64,000 nt of DNA, from positions 62,001-126,000 of the forward strand of contig NZ_JACFAJ010000006.1 of NCBI RefSeq assembly GCF_014250685.1, given 5' to 3'. Both the position numbers and the translations under genes were made by a program. The notes under the pieces are model-generated. The model was not told where the DNA came from. It ran no database searches and was given only the letters and a program-made list of their open reading frames with translations. Shown here piece after piece: positions 53,943-61,793 of this stretch. Origin of the DNA: Cetobacterium sp. 2A (GTDB lineage: Bacteria > Fusobacteriota > Fusobacteriia > Fusobacteriales > Fusobacteriaceae). How positions within the stretch are numbered: position 1 is the first letter of the stretch; each line of letters starts with the position of its first letter.

Positions 53943-54629
53943 CTATTTTTTACCATTTTCTAATAAAAATATTGTTCTTACATTAACTTGTAAATCTAAA
54001 CTTTCTGGTGAATATATTTGCACATCCTGTTTTGGCATTGCTGAAAGACTCATCATATAAGGTTGTCTTTGCATATAATTATAATCATATTCTATATTTA
54101 AAGGCTTTATATTTTTATATCCAGCCTCTTGACCTACTGCCTGAGCTTTTCCATACGCATCCTTATAAGCTAAAACCATCGCCTCTTTTAACATCTCATC
54201 TTCTTTACTCGAATAAAAATTTAATCCTGAAACTTCATTTACACCCGACTTTTCAAGCGCTGCTATAATTGAACCAATTTTTTCTAAATCAGACACCGTG
54301 ATACTAAATCTATTTCTTACATAATATTTTGAAACTGTGTCTTTCTCGTTTTCTTTTGCCCTATTAAGTGAATATTCTTTGGTTTTTATATCCTTTTTAT
54401 CTATCGATAAATTTTTCAATTCATTGTCTACCTGTTCCATAATTTTTCTATTATTTTCTGTAGCTTTACTTAAATCTTCATTAATACTTAAAACTGTAAA
54501 ATCAATATCCGCTCTGTCAGGAGCTAATTTTATAATTCCTTTTCCTTGAAGAGATAATTTCTGTTCTATCCCCTCAGAATAAATAAAAGAACCTAAAATT
54601 ATAAATATTAATACGACCATTTTCTTCAT
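53943..54629 (-). CDS. SIMPL-domain (DUF541) periplasmic protein
   Basis: The 228-residue protein has a signal peptide (KKMVVLIFIILGSFIYSEG). The DUF541/SIMPL layout follows: LSLQGKGIIKLAPDRADIDFTVLS, a KDIKTKEYSLN strand, YYVRNRFSITVSDLEKIGSIIAALEKSGVNEVSGLNFYSS and AYKDAYGKAQAVGQEAGYK. The family forms periplasmic or outer-membrane oligomers with uncertain function. It stands alone as a divergent neighbour of the next small gene. Confidence 0.9.
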   Translation of the reverse strand: MKKMVVLIFIILGSFIYSEGIEQKLSLQGKGIIKLAPDRADIDFTVLSINEDLSKATENNRKIMEQVDNELKNLSIDKKDIKTKEYSLNRAKENEKDTVSKYYVRNRFSITVSDLEKIGSIIAALEKSGVNEVSGLNFYSSKEDEMLKEAMVLAYKDAYGKAQAVGQEAGYKNIKPLNIEYDYNYMQRQPYMMSLSAMPKQDVQIYSPESLDLQVNVRTIFLLENGKK

Positions 54630-54731
54630 GTTATACCATCCTTATTTTTTATTTTTAAAATAAATCCACTAATTCTTCAAAAAAATGTTATAATAATATA
54701 ATAGACTATAAAAATTTTAGGAGATGTTTAG

Positions 54732-54986
54732 ATGGGATTTATAAAAGTTGAAAATATTCAAAAAAAATCTTCTTATAAAATCGAGTTATACGGAGAAAAA
54801 ATGAAACATAACGGCGAAGAATTCGATACTCTTTTGTCTCGTGAAATTTATAAAAATATCGACCTAGCGGAAAGATCTATTTCTAATCTTATAGAAAATC
54901 TTAAACCCGATTCAGAAATCAGAATTTCTCAAAAAATAGAAAGAGACGATTGGAAATTACTAGATGTAATTACTTATAATAAATAA
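54732..54986 (+). CDS. Small soluble protein, unknown
   Basis: The 84-residue ORF starts at ATG 54732 after TAGGAG and has a TATAAT-like box (54689-54706 region) upstream. The sequence mixes charged residues and short hydrophobic strands (FIKVENIQKKSSYKIELYGE, RSISNLIENLKP, RISQKIERDDWKLLDVITYN) with no membrane segment, signal peptide or cysteine. I do not recognise it. It is followed by the DUF4136-like lipoprotein gene after 105 bases. Confidence 0.55.
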   Translation: MGFIKVENIQKKSSYKIELYGEKMKHNGEEFDTLLSREIYKNIDLAERSISNLIENLKPDSEIRISQKIERDDWKLLDVITYNK

Positions 54987-55091
54987 ACTTTCAATTTCCT
55001 TTATTTTTTTAATAAAGAGGATGTTCAAAAACTTTCTAGAATATTAATCTGAATTTATAAAAGCATTTTCATTTTAAAAGGAGATGGTGAT

Positions 55092-55724
55092 ATGAAAAAG
55101 ATTTGGATATTCTTGATGGTTACTTTTTTATTGATACTACAGGGGTGTAGTTCTCTAAATAGTAAAGTTGTAGCTGTAGACTCATACTCCACAGTTCCAG
55201 TTCCCGGTGGTACATATTATCTTTCTAGTGAAACAAAAGACTTAGAATTGCAACAAGAAGCTTTTGCTATGAATCTTTCGGAAATGTTAGCTGCTAAAGG
55301 ATATGCTAGAGTTTACAATAAAAAAGCTGCTCAATACAACATCGTTTTTAACTATAGTTCAACTGGGCCTTTAACTTCAATGCAATCTTACCAAGTTCCT
55401 GTAAATCCATGGTGGAGTAGCGGACCTGATATGTATGGTGGTATTTATGATGGTTATTTTGGTCCACAATGGGTGAACTCAGTAGAGGCTACAACTTATT
55501 TTGTTAAGAAATTAGAAGTTTCTGCATACTCTGCTAACGGAAAACCTGTTTGGCAAGTTGTTGGAACTATGAAGAGCTTCAACTCTGAAATAAGAGGAAG
55601 TTTTGATTATCTAGTATCTGGAATTTCCCCATTTGTAAATAGAAGTTCCAATCAAATAGTTTATGTTGATGTTTCTCAAGACCAAGCTACCGGAACTTTA
55701 GTTCCAACAGTTTCAGATTACTAA
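55092..55724 (+). CDS. DUF4136-like lipoprotein
   Basis: The 210-residue precursor has a lipoprotein signal (KIWIFLMVTFLLILQGCSS) with the lipobox LQGC, so the mature N terminus is the Cys at about 19. The mature part shows the DUF4136 pattern: a segment like VDSYSTVPVPGGTYYLS, then LQQEAFAMNLSEMLAAKGYARVYNKKAAQYNIVFNY, and a central Tyr/Gly/Trp-rich tract (NPWWSSGPDMYGGIYDGYF). It is probably attached to the outer or inner membrane. The function of the family is unknown. ATG 55092 follows AAGGAG. Confidence 0.82.
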   Translation: MKKIWIFLMVTFLLILQGCSSLNSKVVAVDSYSTVPVPGGTYYLSSETKDLELQQEAFAMNLSEMLAAKGYARVYNKKAAQYNIVFNYSSTGPLTSMQSYQVPVNPWWSSGPDMYGGIYDGYFGPQWVNSVEATTYFVKKLEVSAYSANGKPVWQVVGTMKSFNSEIRGSFDYLVSGISPFVNRSSNQIVYVDVSQDQATGTLVPTVSDY

Positions 55725-55731
55725 AATAAAG

Positions 55732-55758
55732 CTAGAACGGTTCTAATACTGTTCTAGT
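55732..55758 (+). terminator. Terminator after the lipoprotein gene
   Basis: CTAGAAC and GTTCTAG arms enclose a 12-base loop and are followed by eight T's. Confidence 0.8.
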
Positions 55759-55854
55759 TTTTTTTATTAAAAAAATGTTCTTGACTTTTTTACTAAATTT
55801 TATTATTATTTATATATACAAAATAAGTATATTTTAAATTTTAGGAGGATTAAT

Positions 55855-56118
55855 ATGAAAATAATGTTATTTACAACACCTACTTGTCAATACTGTGGAC
55901 CAGCTAAAGAGTTACTTACTGATGTAGACGGTGTAGAATATATAGATGCTACACAAAATTTAGATTTAGCTCAAATGTATGGAATTAGATCTGTTCCTGC
56001 TTTAGTTGTTGAAAAATGTAGTGGAGCACAAGTATTTACTGGTCTTGATCAAATTTCACAATTTGTAGACAACCAAGCTAACCCATCTGGTGGATGTGGA
56101 TGTAGCTGCGGACATTAA
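55855..56118 (+). CDS. Thioredoxin/glutaredoxin-like protein with cysteine-rich tail
   Basis: The 87-residue thioredoxin-fold protein has the redox motif TPTCQYCGPAKELL (CQYC, C11 and C14) and the cis-proline region IRSVPALVV. After the fold ends it carries a short extension NPSGGCGCSCGH with three further cysteines and a histidine, which could bind a metal or act as extra redox sites. No thioredoxin reductase gene is adjacent in the window. GGAGG precedes ATG 55855. Confidence 0.85.
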   Translation: MKIMLFTTPTCQYCGPAKELLTDVDGVEYIDATQNLDLAQMYGIRSVPALVVEKCSGAQVFTGLDQISQFVDNQANPSGGCGCSCGH

Positions 56119-56126
56119 TTTATAAC

Positions 56127-56163
56127 AAAGAACCTCTTAGCCTTAATGGCTGAGAGGTTCTTT
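56127..56163. terminator. Bidirectional terminator
   Basis: AAAGAACCTCTTAGCC pairs with GGCTGAGAGGTTCTTT (one G-T). It serves the thioredoxin-like gene and the convergent pyr operon. Confidence 0.9.
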
Positions 56164-56172
56164 TTCATTTTA

Positions 56173-57990
56173 TTATCTTCCCCATGTATCTGGAGTTTTA
56201 TTCCATTTAGATGCTGTTTCAGCGTCTTCTTTTGTTAAATATTTTTCATCTTCTGCAACTTGTATTAAAGTACTGAAGTTTGATAAAGATTCCCAAGGAA
56301 TTCCTGCCGATTTGAAGTTGTTATAAGCTTTATCGAACTCATAAGAGAATATAGCAAGCACTTCTACTTCTGTAGCTCCTGCTTCTCTTGCCGCATCTAC
56401 AGCCTTTATAGAACTTCCTCCTGTAGATATCAAATCTTCTATTACAACAACTTTCTTTCCTGCAAAATCTGCACCTTCTATTTGTCTTCCAGCTCCGTGA
56501 GCCTTCTTTTCTCCTCTGATATAAGACATAGGCTTATTCATTTCAGTAGCTATGAACGCTGCCCAAGGAATTCCTGCCGTAGCTGTTCCTGCTATTATAT
56601 CAAAATCTTTTTGCTCTAATTTTTTTATAAATTCTTTAACTATTACTTTTCTCTCCTCTGGAAACCCTATCATCTTTCTATTATCACAATAGATTGGACT
56701 TTTTATTCCAGACACAAATGTAAATGGAGTTTCTACATTTAATCTAACCGCTTCTGTTGATAATAATGCTCTTGCAACTTTCTTTTCTCTATCCATGTTA
56801 TATCCCACTTCCTTACCAATTTTATTTTTGAAACTTCCCTCATTATATATGATACTTCCTCTTAAAATTGTAGTCAACACTTTCCCACCAGTCATTTTCC
56901 CAACATAAGGTGTCCAACCACATTTAGATATGATATTTTTATCATTTATAATACCTTTATCTTCAGTATTAACTATAATTAAATCTCCATCATATCCCAC
57001 TTCTATATTTCCTTTATCCTTTAAACCAAAAATTTTTGCTGGATTTCCACTCATTACTTCAATCATTCTTTTCAATGTTATTCTATCTGAATCTACTGCT
57101 GATAGCATAAGTTCTAAAGAATTTTCCACACCCGGAATTCCAAACGTTAACTTTTGTCTTTTCTCTTCCATTGTATGCGGAGCATGATCTGTACCTATAC
57201 AATCTATAGTTCCATCTCTTAATCCTTCCCAAAGTGCTTCGCAATCTGATTTTTCTTTCAATTCAGGTTTCATTCTTAATAATTCATTTACATCTGAACT
57301 ATTAAGAAATAAGTGATGAGGAGCTACTTCTCCAAATACTTTTAAACCTTTTTTCTTTGCTTCTCTTAACATCTCCACTTCTTCTTCTTTTGAAAGGTGA
57401 CAAAGATAAAGTGTTTTATCATATTTTTCAGATAGCTTTATAGCTCTCTCAACCATTCCCTCTTCTGCATGAACTGATATTATTTTCGAACTATTAAATA
57501 AATTCTCAAGTGTTCTATCCTCTTCTACTAACATATCACCTGTCGACATATTCAAAAATATTTTTGTTGATGCAACCTCGTCTTTAATCTTTTCTATCTC
57601 TAAACTGTTATCGTTTCTACTTCCCCCAAAGTGGAAACCATAGTCAGTATAACTCCTACCAACAGAGTTTTCTCTCTTCTTATTCAAAATCTCCACTGTA
57701 GTAGTATTTGGTATTGTATTTGGCATATCTATAAATGTTGTTATTCCACCCTTTGCACATGCCATACTTCCCGTTGTAAAGTCTTCCTTATGACATAATC
57801 CAGGATCTCTCATATGAGTATGTACATCTATTAACCCAGGAAATACAAAATTATTTTTTGCATCTATAATTTCTTCATCAACTATAGTTATATTTTCTTC
57901 TATTTCAACTATTTTCTCATTTTTTATAAGAATATCTATAATCCTGATTTGTCCGTCATTTAGAATAATTTTACAATTTTTTATTAGCAT
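56173..57990 (-). CDS. Dihydroorotase-orotate phosphoribosyltransferase fusion
   Basis: One 605-residue frame carries two pyrimidine enzymes. Residues 1-398 are a dihydroorotase: FPGLIDVHTHMRDPGLCHKEDF (metal HxH), STKIFLNMSTGD (probable carbamylated Lys), VAPHHLFL and IDCIGTDHAPHT. Residues about 400-605 are orotate phosphoribosyltransferase: SGIKSPIYCDNRKMIGFPEER, IAGTATAGIPWAAF, YIRGEKKAHGAG and the PRPP motif VVVIEDLISTGGSS. The junction reads GKEVGYN-MDREKK, so the natural PyrE start Met is retained, with a purine-rich AGGAAGTGGG before it. Both separate PyrE and a fused protein are therefore possible. Last gene of the pyr operon. Confidence 0.92.
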   Translation of the reverse strand: MLIKNCKIILNDGQIRIIDILIKNEKIVEIEENITIVDEEIIDAKNNFVFPGLIDVHTHMRDPGLCHKEDFTTGSMACAKGGITTFIDMPNTIPNTTTVEILNKKRENSVGRSYTDYGFHFGGSRNDNSLEIEKIKDEVASTKIFLNMSTGDMLVEEDRTLENLFNSSKIISVHAEEGMVERAIKLSEKYDKTLYLCHLSKEEEVEMLREAKKKGLKVFGEVAPHHLFLNSSDVNELLRMKPELKEKSDCEALWEGLRDGTIDCIGTDHAPHTMEEKRQKLTFGIPGVENSLELMLSAVDSDRITLKRMIEVMSGNPAKIFGLKDKGNIEVGYDGDLIIVNTEDKGIINDKNIISKCGWTPYVGKMTGGKVLTTILRGSIIYNEGSFKNKIGKEVGYNMDREKKVARALLSTEAVRLNVETPFTFVSGIKSPIYCDNRKMIGFPEERKVIVKEFIKKLEQKDFDIIAGTATAGIPWAAFIATEMNKPMSYIRGEKKAHGAGRQIEGADFAGKKVVVIEDLISTGGSSIKAVDAAREAGATEVEVLAIFSYEFDKAYNNFKSAGIPWESLSNFSTLIQVAEDEKYLTKEDAETASKWNKTPDTWGR

Positions 57991-58706
57991 TTTATCTCTT
58001 TTAGCCCCTCCTCTATCTCAGCAAGAACTAACTGTGCAGCTACCACTGGATTTTCATGCTTAGTTACTGGTCTTCCTATAACTAAATAGTCACATCCATT
58101 TAAAATAGCATCTTTTGGAGTCATAATTCTTTCTTGATCATTTGAAGCTGACCATCTAGGTCTTACTCCTGGACATATAGTTTTAAAATCCTCTCCACAT
58201 ATCTCTTTTATAGATTTAGCTTCCCAAGGTGACGATACAATTCCATCCATTCCAGCATCCTTTGCAAGTTTTGCCCAATTTTCTGCCAATTCTTTTAATG
58301 AAAGTGTACTTCTGAAAGTTTCTTCTACTTCTGCTTCTGAAAAACTAGTAAGAACTGTTACAGCTATAGCTAGTGTTTCTGGATTTATTTTTTTAGCTTC
58401 TTTTACTACAGATGCCATCATTTTCTTTCCACCTGAAGCATGCACATTAAACATAAATGTATTTCTTTTTGCTGCAAATATTGATGCCATTGTAGTTGTA
58501 TTTGGAATATCATGAAACTTTAAATCTAAGAAAACTTTTTTACCTTTATTTGTAAGATAATCTACTAATTCTCCTTTTGAATTTAAGAATAGTTCAAGTC
58601 CTACTTTATAAAATGTAGCTGTATCCCCTAACACCTCTACCATTTTCTTTGCATCTTCTGGATTTGAATAATCCAAAGCTATTATCATTCTATCTCTTGC
58701 ATCCAT
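57984..58706 (-). CDS. pyrF: Orotidine 5'-phosphate decarboxylase
   Basis: Converts OMP to UMP. Start 58706 is chosen because GGGGG precedes it; the longer frame to 58736 overlaps pyrD. About 240 residues show MIIALDYSNPEDAKKMVEVLGD, VFLDLKFHDIPNTTTMA (catalytic DxKxxD-type) and CPGVRPRWSASNDQERIMTPKDAILNGCDYLVIGRPVTKH. It overlaps the pyrC-pyrE fusion start by 7 bases. Confidence 0.96.
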   Translation of the reverse strand: MDARDRMIIALDYSNPEDAKKMVEVLGDTATFYKVGLELFLNSKGELVDYLTNKGKKVFLDLKFHDIPNTTTMASIFAAKRNTFMFNVHASGGKKMMASVVKEAKKINPETLAIAVTVLTSFSEAEVEETFRSTLSLKELAENWAKLAKDAGMDGIVSSPWEAKSIKEICGEDFKTICPGVRPRWSASNDQERIMTPKDAILNGCDYLVIGRPVTKHENPVVAAQLVLAEIEEGLKEIKC

Positions 58707-58710
58707 TTTA

Positions 58711-59634
58711 TTACCCCCTTTTATGTGCTGCTCCAACTATTTCTGAAATATTATCAATATTATTTTCTATACAAAATTTTTCAAGTCCATTTTTTATTTC
58801 AACTGGTAAAATTGGATTTGAGAAAAGTCCTGTTCCTAACGATACCATGGTAGCTCCTGCCATCATAAACTCTAACGCATCCTCTGTTGAAGATATTCCA
58901 CCCATTCCTACCACTGGAATTTTAACACTTTGAGAAACTTGATATACCATTCTTAGCGCTACTGGTTTAACTGCCGGTCCTGAGAACCCTCCAAAAGTAT
59001 TTCCTAAAACTGGTTTTCTTCCTTTAATATCTATTGCCATCCCAAGTAGTGTATTTATAAGAGAAACTGCATCTGCACCATTTTCTTCTACTATTTTAGC
59101 TATCTTTACTATATCTGTTACATTTGGAGAAAGTTTAACTATTAAAGGTTTTGTTGTAACTTCTCTAACAGCCTTAGTTACAGCACCTGCAACATCTGGA
59201 TTTGATCCAAAAGCCATTCCCCCATCTTTAACATTTGGACAAGATATATTTAATTCAATCATATCCACTTCATCCATTTTTTCAACTCTTTTTGCTAGTT
59301 CAACATACTCATCTATTACTTTACCATTTATATTTATAATTATTGGAGATGTTATTCCAGATGCTCTCATATCCTTTAAAATAACATTTTCAAAGTACTC
59401 CACACCAGGATTTTCAAGTCCTACACAATTTAGCATTCCTCCTGGAGTTTCTGCTATTCTTGTCCCATAATTCCCATCTCTTGGCTCAAGCGTAATTCCT
59501 TTTACTACTATTCCTCCAAGTTCATTTGGATCGAAGTAATCTTTATATTCAAGTCCAAATCCAAAGCATCCAGAAGATGTTACCATTGGATTTTTAAATA
59601 CCATTCCTAAAAAATTTGTTTCTAATCTATTCAA
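58711..59634 (-). CDS. pyrD: Dihydroorotate dehydrogenase B, catalytic subunit
   Basis: Class 1B enzyme that pairs with PyrK and uses NAD+. The 307 residues bind FMN. Motifs are NPMVTSSGCFGFGLEY, IIININGK and VDMIELNISCPNVKDGGMAFG with the class-1B catalytic Cys. NTLLGMAIDIKGRKPVLGNTFGGFSGPAVKPVAL and VVGMGGISSTEDALEFMMAGA follow. Directly downstream of pyrK. Confidence 0.96.
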   Translation of the reverse strand: MNRLETNFLGMVFKNPMVTSSGCFGFGLEYKDYFDPNELGGIVVKGITLEPRDGNYGTRIAETPGGMLNCVGLENPGVEYFENVILKDMRASGITSPIIININGKVIDEYVELAKRVEKMDEVDMIELNISCPNVKDGGMAFGSNPDVAGAVTKAVREVTTKPLIVKLSPNVTDIVKIAKIVEENGADAVSLINTLLGMAIDIKGRKPVLGNTFGGFSGPAVKPVALRMVYQVSQSVKIPVVGMGGISSTEDALEFMMAGATMVSLGTGLFSNPILPVEIKNGLEKFCIENNIDNISEIVGAAHKRG

Positions 59635-59650
59635 TTTTACACACCCCTTT

Positions 59651-60451
59651 TTAGTTACAAGAACATCCTACATTCTCTTTTGGATTTACATCAACTATTA
59701 TTTTGGCATTAAATACAGGACCATCATAACAAACTTTTTTCATTCCATCTAAAGTTTTTATAGAACATCCCACACATGCTTTTATTCCACATGCCATTCT
59801 CTCTTCTAAAGAAACTTCACATTCTATATCATTTTCAAGAGCTACTTTTGCAACAGCTTCCATCATTTTATGAGGTCCACACGTTTGAACTAAATCAATT
59901 TTATTATCTATTAAAACTTTTTGCATAATAGAAACCACATTCCCTTTTTCACCCACTGATCCATCATCAGTTACTACGCAAACTTTAACTCCATCTAAGT
60001 TTAAGTTTTCTAAAATTTTTACAGCACCTGCATCTCTTCCACCAGCTATAAATGTAACTCTATTATTTTTACTTAACTTCTCTATCAGGTATTTAGTAGG
60101 TGCAATCCCCATTCCACCACCAATTACCATAATTTCTTTATCTTCAACTTCAGTATTAAATCCATTTCCAAGTGGTCCTTGAACATTTATACTATCTCCA
60201 GGTTTTAAAGATGAAAACTCATTAGTTCCTCCCCCTTTAACTTCATAGTAAAATTCTAGAGTTGAGTTTTCACTGTCCGCAAAATGTAAACTTATTGGTC
60301 TTCTTAAAACCCTTATATCATTTTTACATTTTAGCATAAAGAATTGTCCAGCTTTTGAAACTCCTGCTGATTTACCAGCTTGGATTTTCATTAAATAATA
60401 TCTGTCTCCAACAAATTTGTTTTCTAAGATTTGACATTCCTCTAAAAACAT
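59651..60451 (-). CDS. pyrK: Dihydroorotate dehydrogenase B, electron transfer subunit
   Basis: Start 60451 is preferred because GGGAGGG precedes it; the open frame to 60556 overlaps pyrB and is unlikely. About 266 residues show an FAD domain (IRVLRRPISLHFA, LKPGDSINVQGPLGNGF), an NAD domain (EIMVIGGGMGIAPTKYL) and a C-terminal [2Fe-2S] cluster (LEERMACGIKACVGCSIKT and VCYDGPVF). Passes electrons from PyrD to NAD+. It lies between pyrB and pyrD. Confidence 0.95.
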   Translation of the reverse strand: MFLEECQILENKFVGDRYYLMKIQAGKSAGVSKAGQFFMLKCKNDIRVLRRPISLHFADSENSTLEFYYEVKGGGTNEFSSLKPGDSINVQGPLGNGFNTEVEDKEIMVIGGGMGIAPTKYLIEKLSKNNRVTFIAGGRDAGAVKILENLNLDGVKVCVVTDDGSVGEKGNVVSIMQKVLIDNKIDLVQTCGPHKMMEAVAKVALENDIECEVSLEERMACGIKACVGCSIKTLDGMKKVCYDGPVFNAKIIVDVNPKENVGCSCN

Positions 60452-60479
60452 TTTTCCCTCCCAAATATATATTAATTTT

Positions 60480-61541
60480 TTATTTAACTTCTCTTCCGCA
60501 GTAGTAACAGTTTTTCTCATTATTTTTTGAAATTGTTTTATTTTCAGTAACTTCAAAGTGAGTTATACAGTTTTTATTACTACAGATAACTTTTTCATTC
60601 TTTTTAACTTCGTTCGATTTCTTTTCTCTTTTAAACTCAAACTTATTTAAAGCTATTGCAAACATCGCTTCCCTTACAGGAACTCCGTTACTAGCTTGTT
60701 TAAAATATAATGCATGCTTAGTATCATCTAGATCTATTGAAATTTCATCCACTCTTGGAAGAGGATGAAGAATTATCATCTCTTCTTTACATTTTCCAAT
60801 AATATTACTTTTATTTATTTCATAAACGTTTTTTACTTGCTCATATTCATCTATGTTTTCAAATCTCTCTTTTTGAATTCGTGTCATGTATAAAACATCT
60901 ATCTCTTTTAAAATATCTTTAAAATCATCCACCAAAGTAAATTTTATATTCTTTTCTTTTAATTCTTTTAAAATGTACTCAGGTATCTGAATAACATCTG
61001 GTGCTACATAAAAGAACTCACAATTGAACATCGATAAAGCTTTTGTTAAAGAGTGTACTGTTCTCCCGTATTTTAAATCACCAACAAACGCGACTTTTAA
61101 ATTTTCAATGCCTTTCATTTCTTCTTGTATTGTATATAGATCAAGTAACGTCTGGCTTGGATGTTCGTTTGAACCATCTCCCGCATTTATAACTGGTACA
61201 GACGCCATGTCTTCTGCAAATCTGGCTGCTCCATCCCTAGGATGCCTCATCACTATAACATCTGAGTAAGCTGATGTCATTTTAATAGTATCTCTTAATG
61301 TTTCTCCCTTTTTTAAAGAAGTTGCATCCGGAGAATCAAATCCTAAAACTTTTCCACCTAACCTGTAGGCAGCTGATGTAAATGATAGTCTCGTTCTCGT
61401 AGAAGGCTCAAAGAAAAGACTTGATACAATATCATTTGACATAAGAGTATTATTAGTTTTACATTTTAAATTTTTAGCAATTTCTAAGATTTCCAAAATC
61501 TCCTCTTTTGTAAAATCCTTCATTGAAATGAAACTGTTCAT
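60480..61541 (-). CDS. pyrB: Aspartate carbamoyltransferase with C-terminal PyrI-like zinc tail
   Basis: Catalyses the first committed pyrimidine step. Residues 1-305 are the catalytic chain: SLFFEPSTRTRLSFTSAAYRLGG (carbamoyl-phosphate site), MRHPRDGAARFAED, INAGDGSNEHPSQTLLDLYTI and HPLPRVDEIS. Residues about 308-353 add ICSNKNCITHFEVTENK and NCYYCGREVK. These match the zinc-binding C-terminal part of the regulatory chain PyrI (four Cys), without its nucleotide-binding allosteric domain. Fused PyrB-PyrI proteins are known elsewhere, but here only the zinc tail is kept. First gene of the operon after the leader. Confidence 0.94.
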   Translation of the reverse strand: MNSFISMKDFTKEEILEILEIAKNLKCKTNNTLMSNDIVSSLFFEPSTRTRLSFTSAAYRLGGKVLGFDSPDATSLKKGETLRDTIKMTSAYSDVIVMRHPRDGAARFAEDMASVPVINAGDGSNEHPSQTLLDLYTIQEEMKGIENLKVAFVGDLKYGRTVHSLTKALSMFNCEFFYVAPDVIQIPEYILKELKEKNIKFTLVDDFKDILKEIDVLYMTRIQKERFENIDEYEQVKNVYEINKSNIIGKCKEEMIILHPLPRVDEISIDLDDTKHALYFKQASNGVPVREAMFAIALNKFEFKREKKSNEVKKNEKVICSNKNCITHFEVTENKTISKNNEKNCYYCGREVK

Positions 61542-61559
61542 AACTTCCTCCCAGATTCT

Positions 61560-61730
61560 TTAATTTTCTATAAAAAAAAAGAGAATAGAACTACAAATTA
61601 ATGTAGTTACTATTCTCTTTGAAATATTAAATAAAATAGATGTCATAAAATTAAAAAATTCTAAAATAATATTTAAAAAGAAACTATAAATATACTTACT
61701 TCTCTTCTTAAACTTTTGAATTTTTAGCAC
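61560..61730 (-). CDS. pyr operon leader peptide
   Basis: GTG 61730 follows AGGAGG and opens a 56-codon frame, lysine-rich at first and then hydrophobic, rich in Phe/Ile/Leu with U-rich codons. The stop codon lies beyond the attenuator hairpin. The frame passes through T-rich tracts at 61627-61676 (for example TTTCTTTTTAAATATTATTT on the minus strand). In E. coli pyrBI, low UTP slows polymerase in such U-rich tracts, the ribosome catches up and prevents terminator formation. The layout here looks the same. The longer frame to 61793 starts upstream of the promoter. Confidence 0.7.
   Translation of the reverse strand: MLKIQKFKKRSKYIYSFFLNIILEFFNFMTSILFNISKRIVTTLICSSILFFFIEN
61572..61620 (-). 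terminator. pyr operon attenuator
   Basis: On the minus strand AAAGAGAATAG plus AACTAC pairs with GTAGTT plus CTATTCTCTTT (one bulged T), followed by nine T's. It lies between the leader coding region and pyrB, overlapping the end of the leader frame. Confidence 0.88.
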
Positions 61731-61764
61731 CGCTGACACCCTCCTTTTTTTACATACTTGTAAG

Positions 61765-61793
61765 AGTTTATCACACTGTTTTTTATTTTGCAA
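61765..61793 (-). promoter_or_regulatory. pyr operon promoter
   Basis: On the minus strand TTGCAA (61788-61793) and TAAACT (61765-61770) have a 17-base spacer, with TGTG before the -10 as in the guaA promoter. Leader transcription would begin near 61758. Confidence 0.7.
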
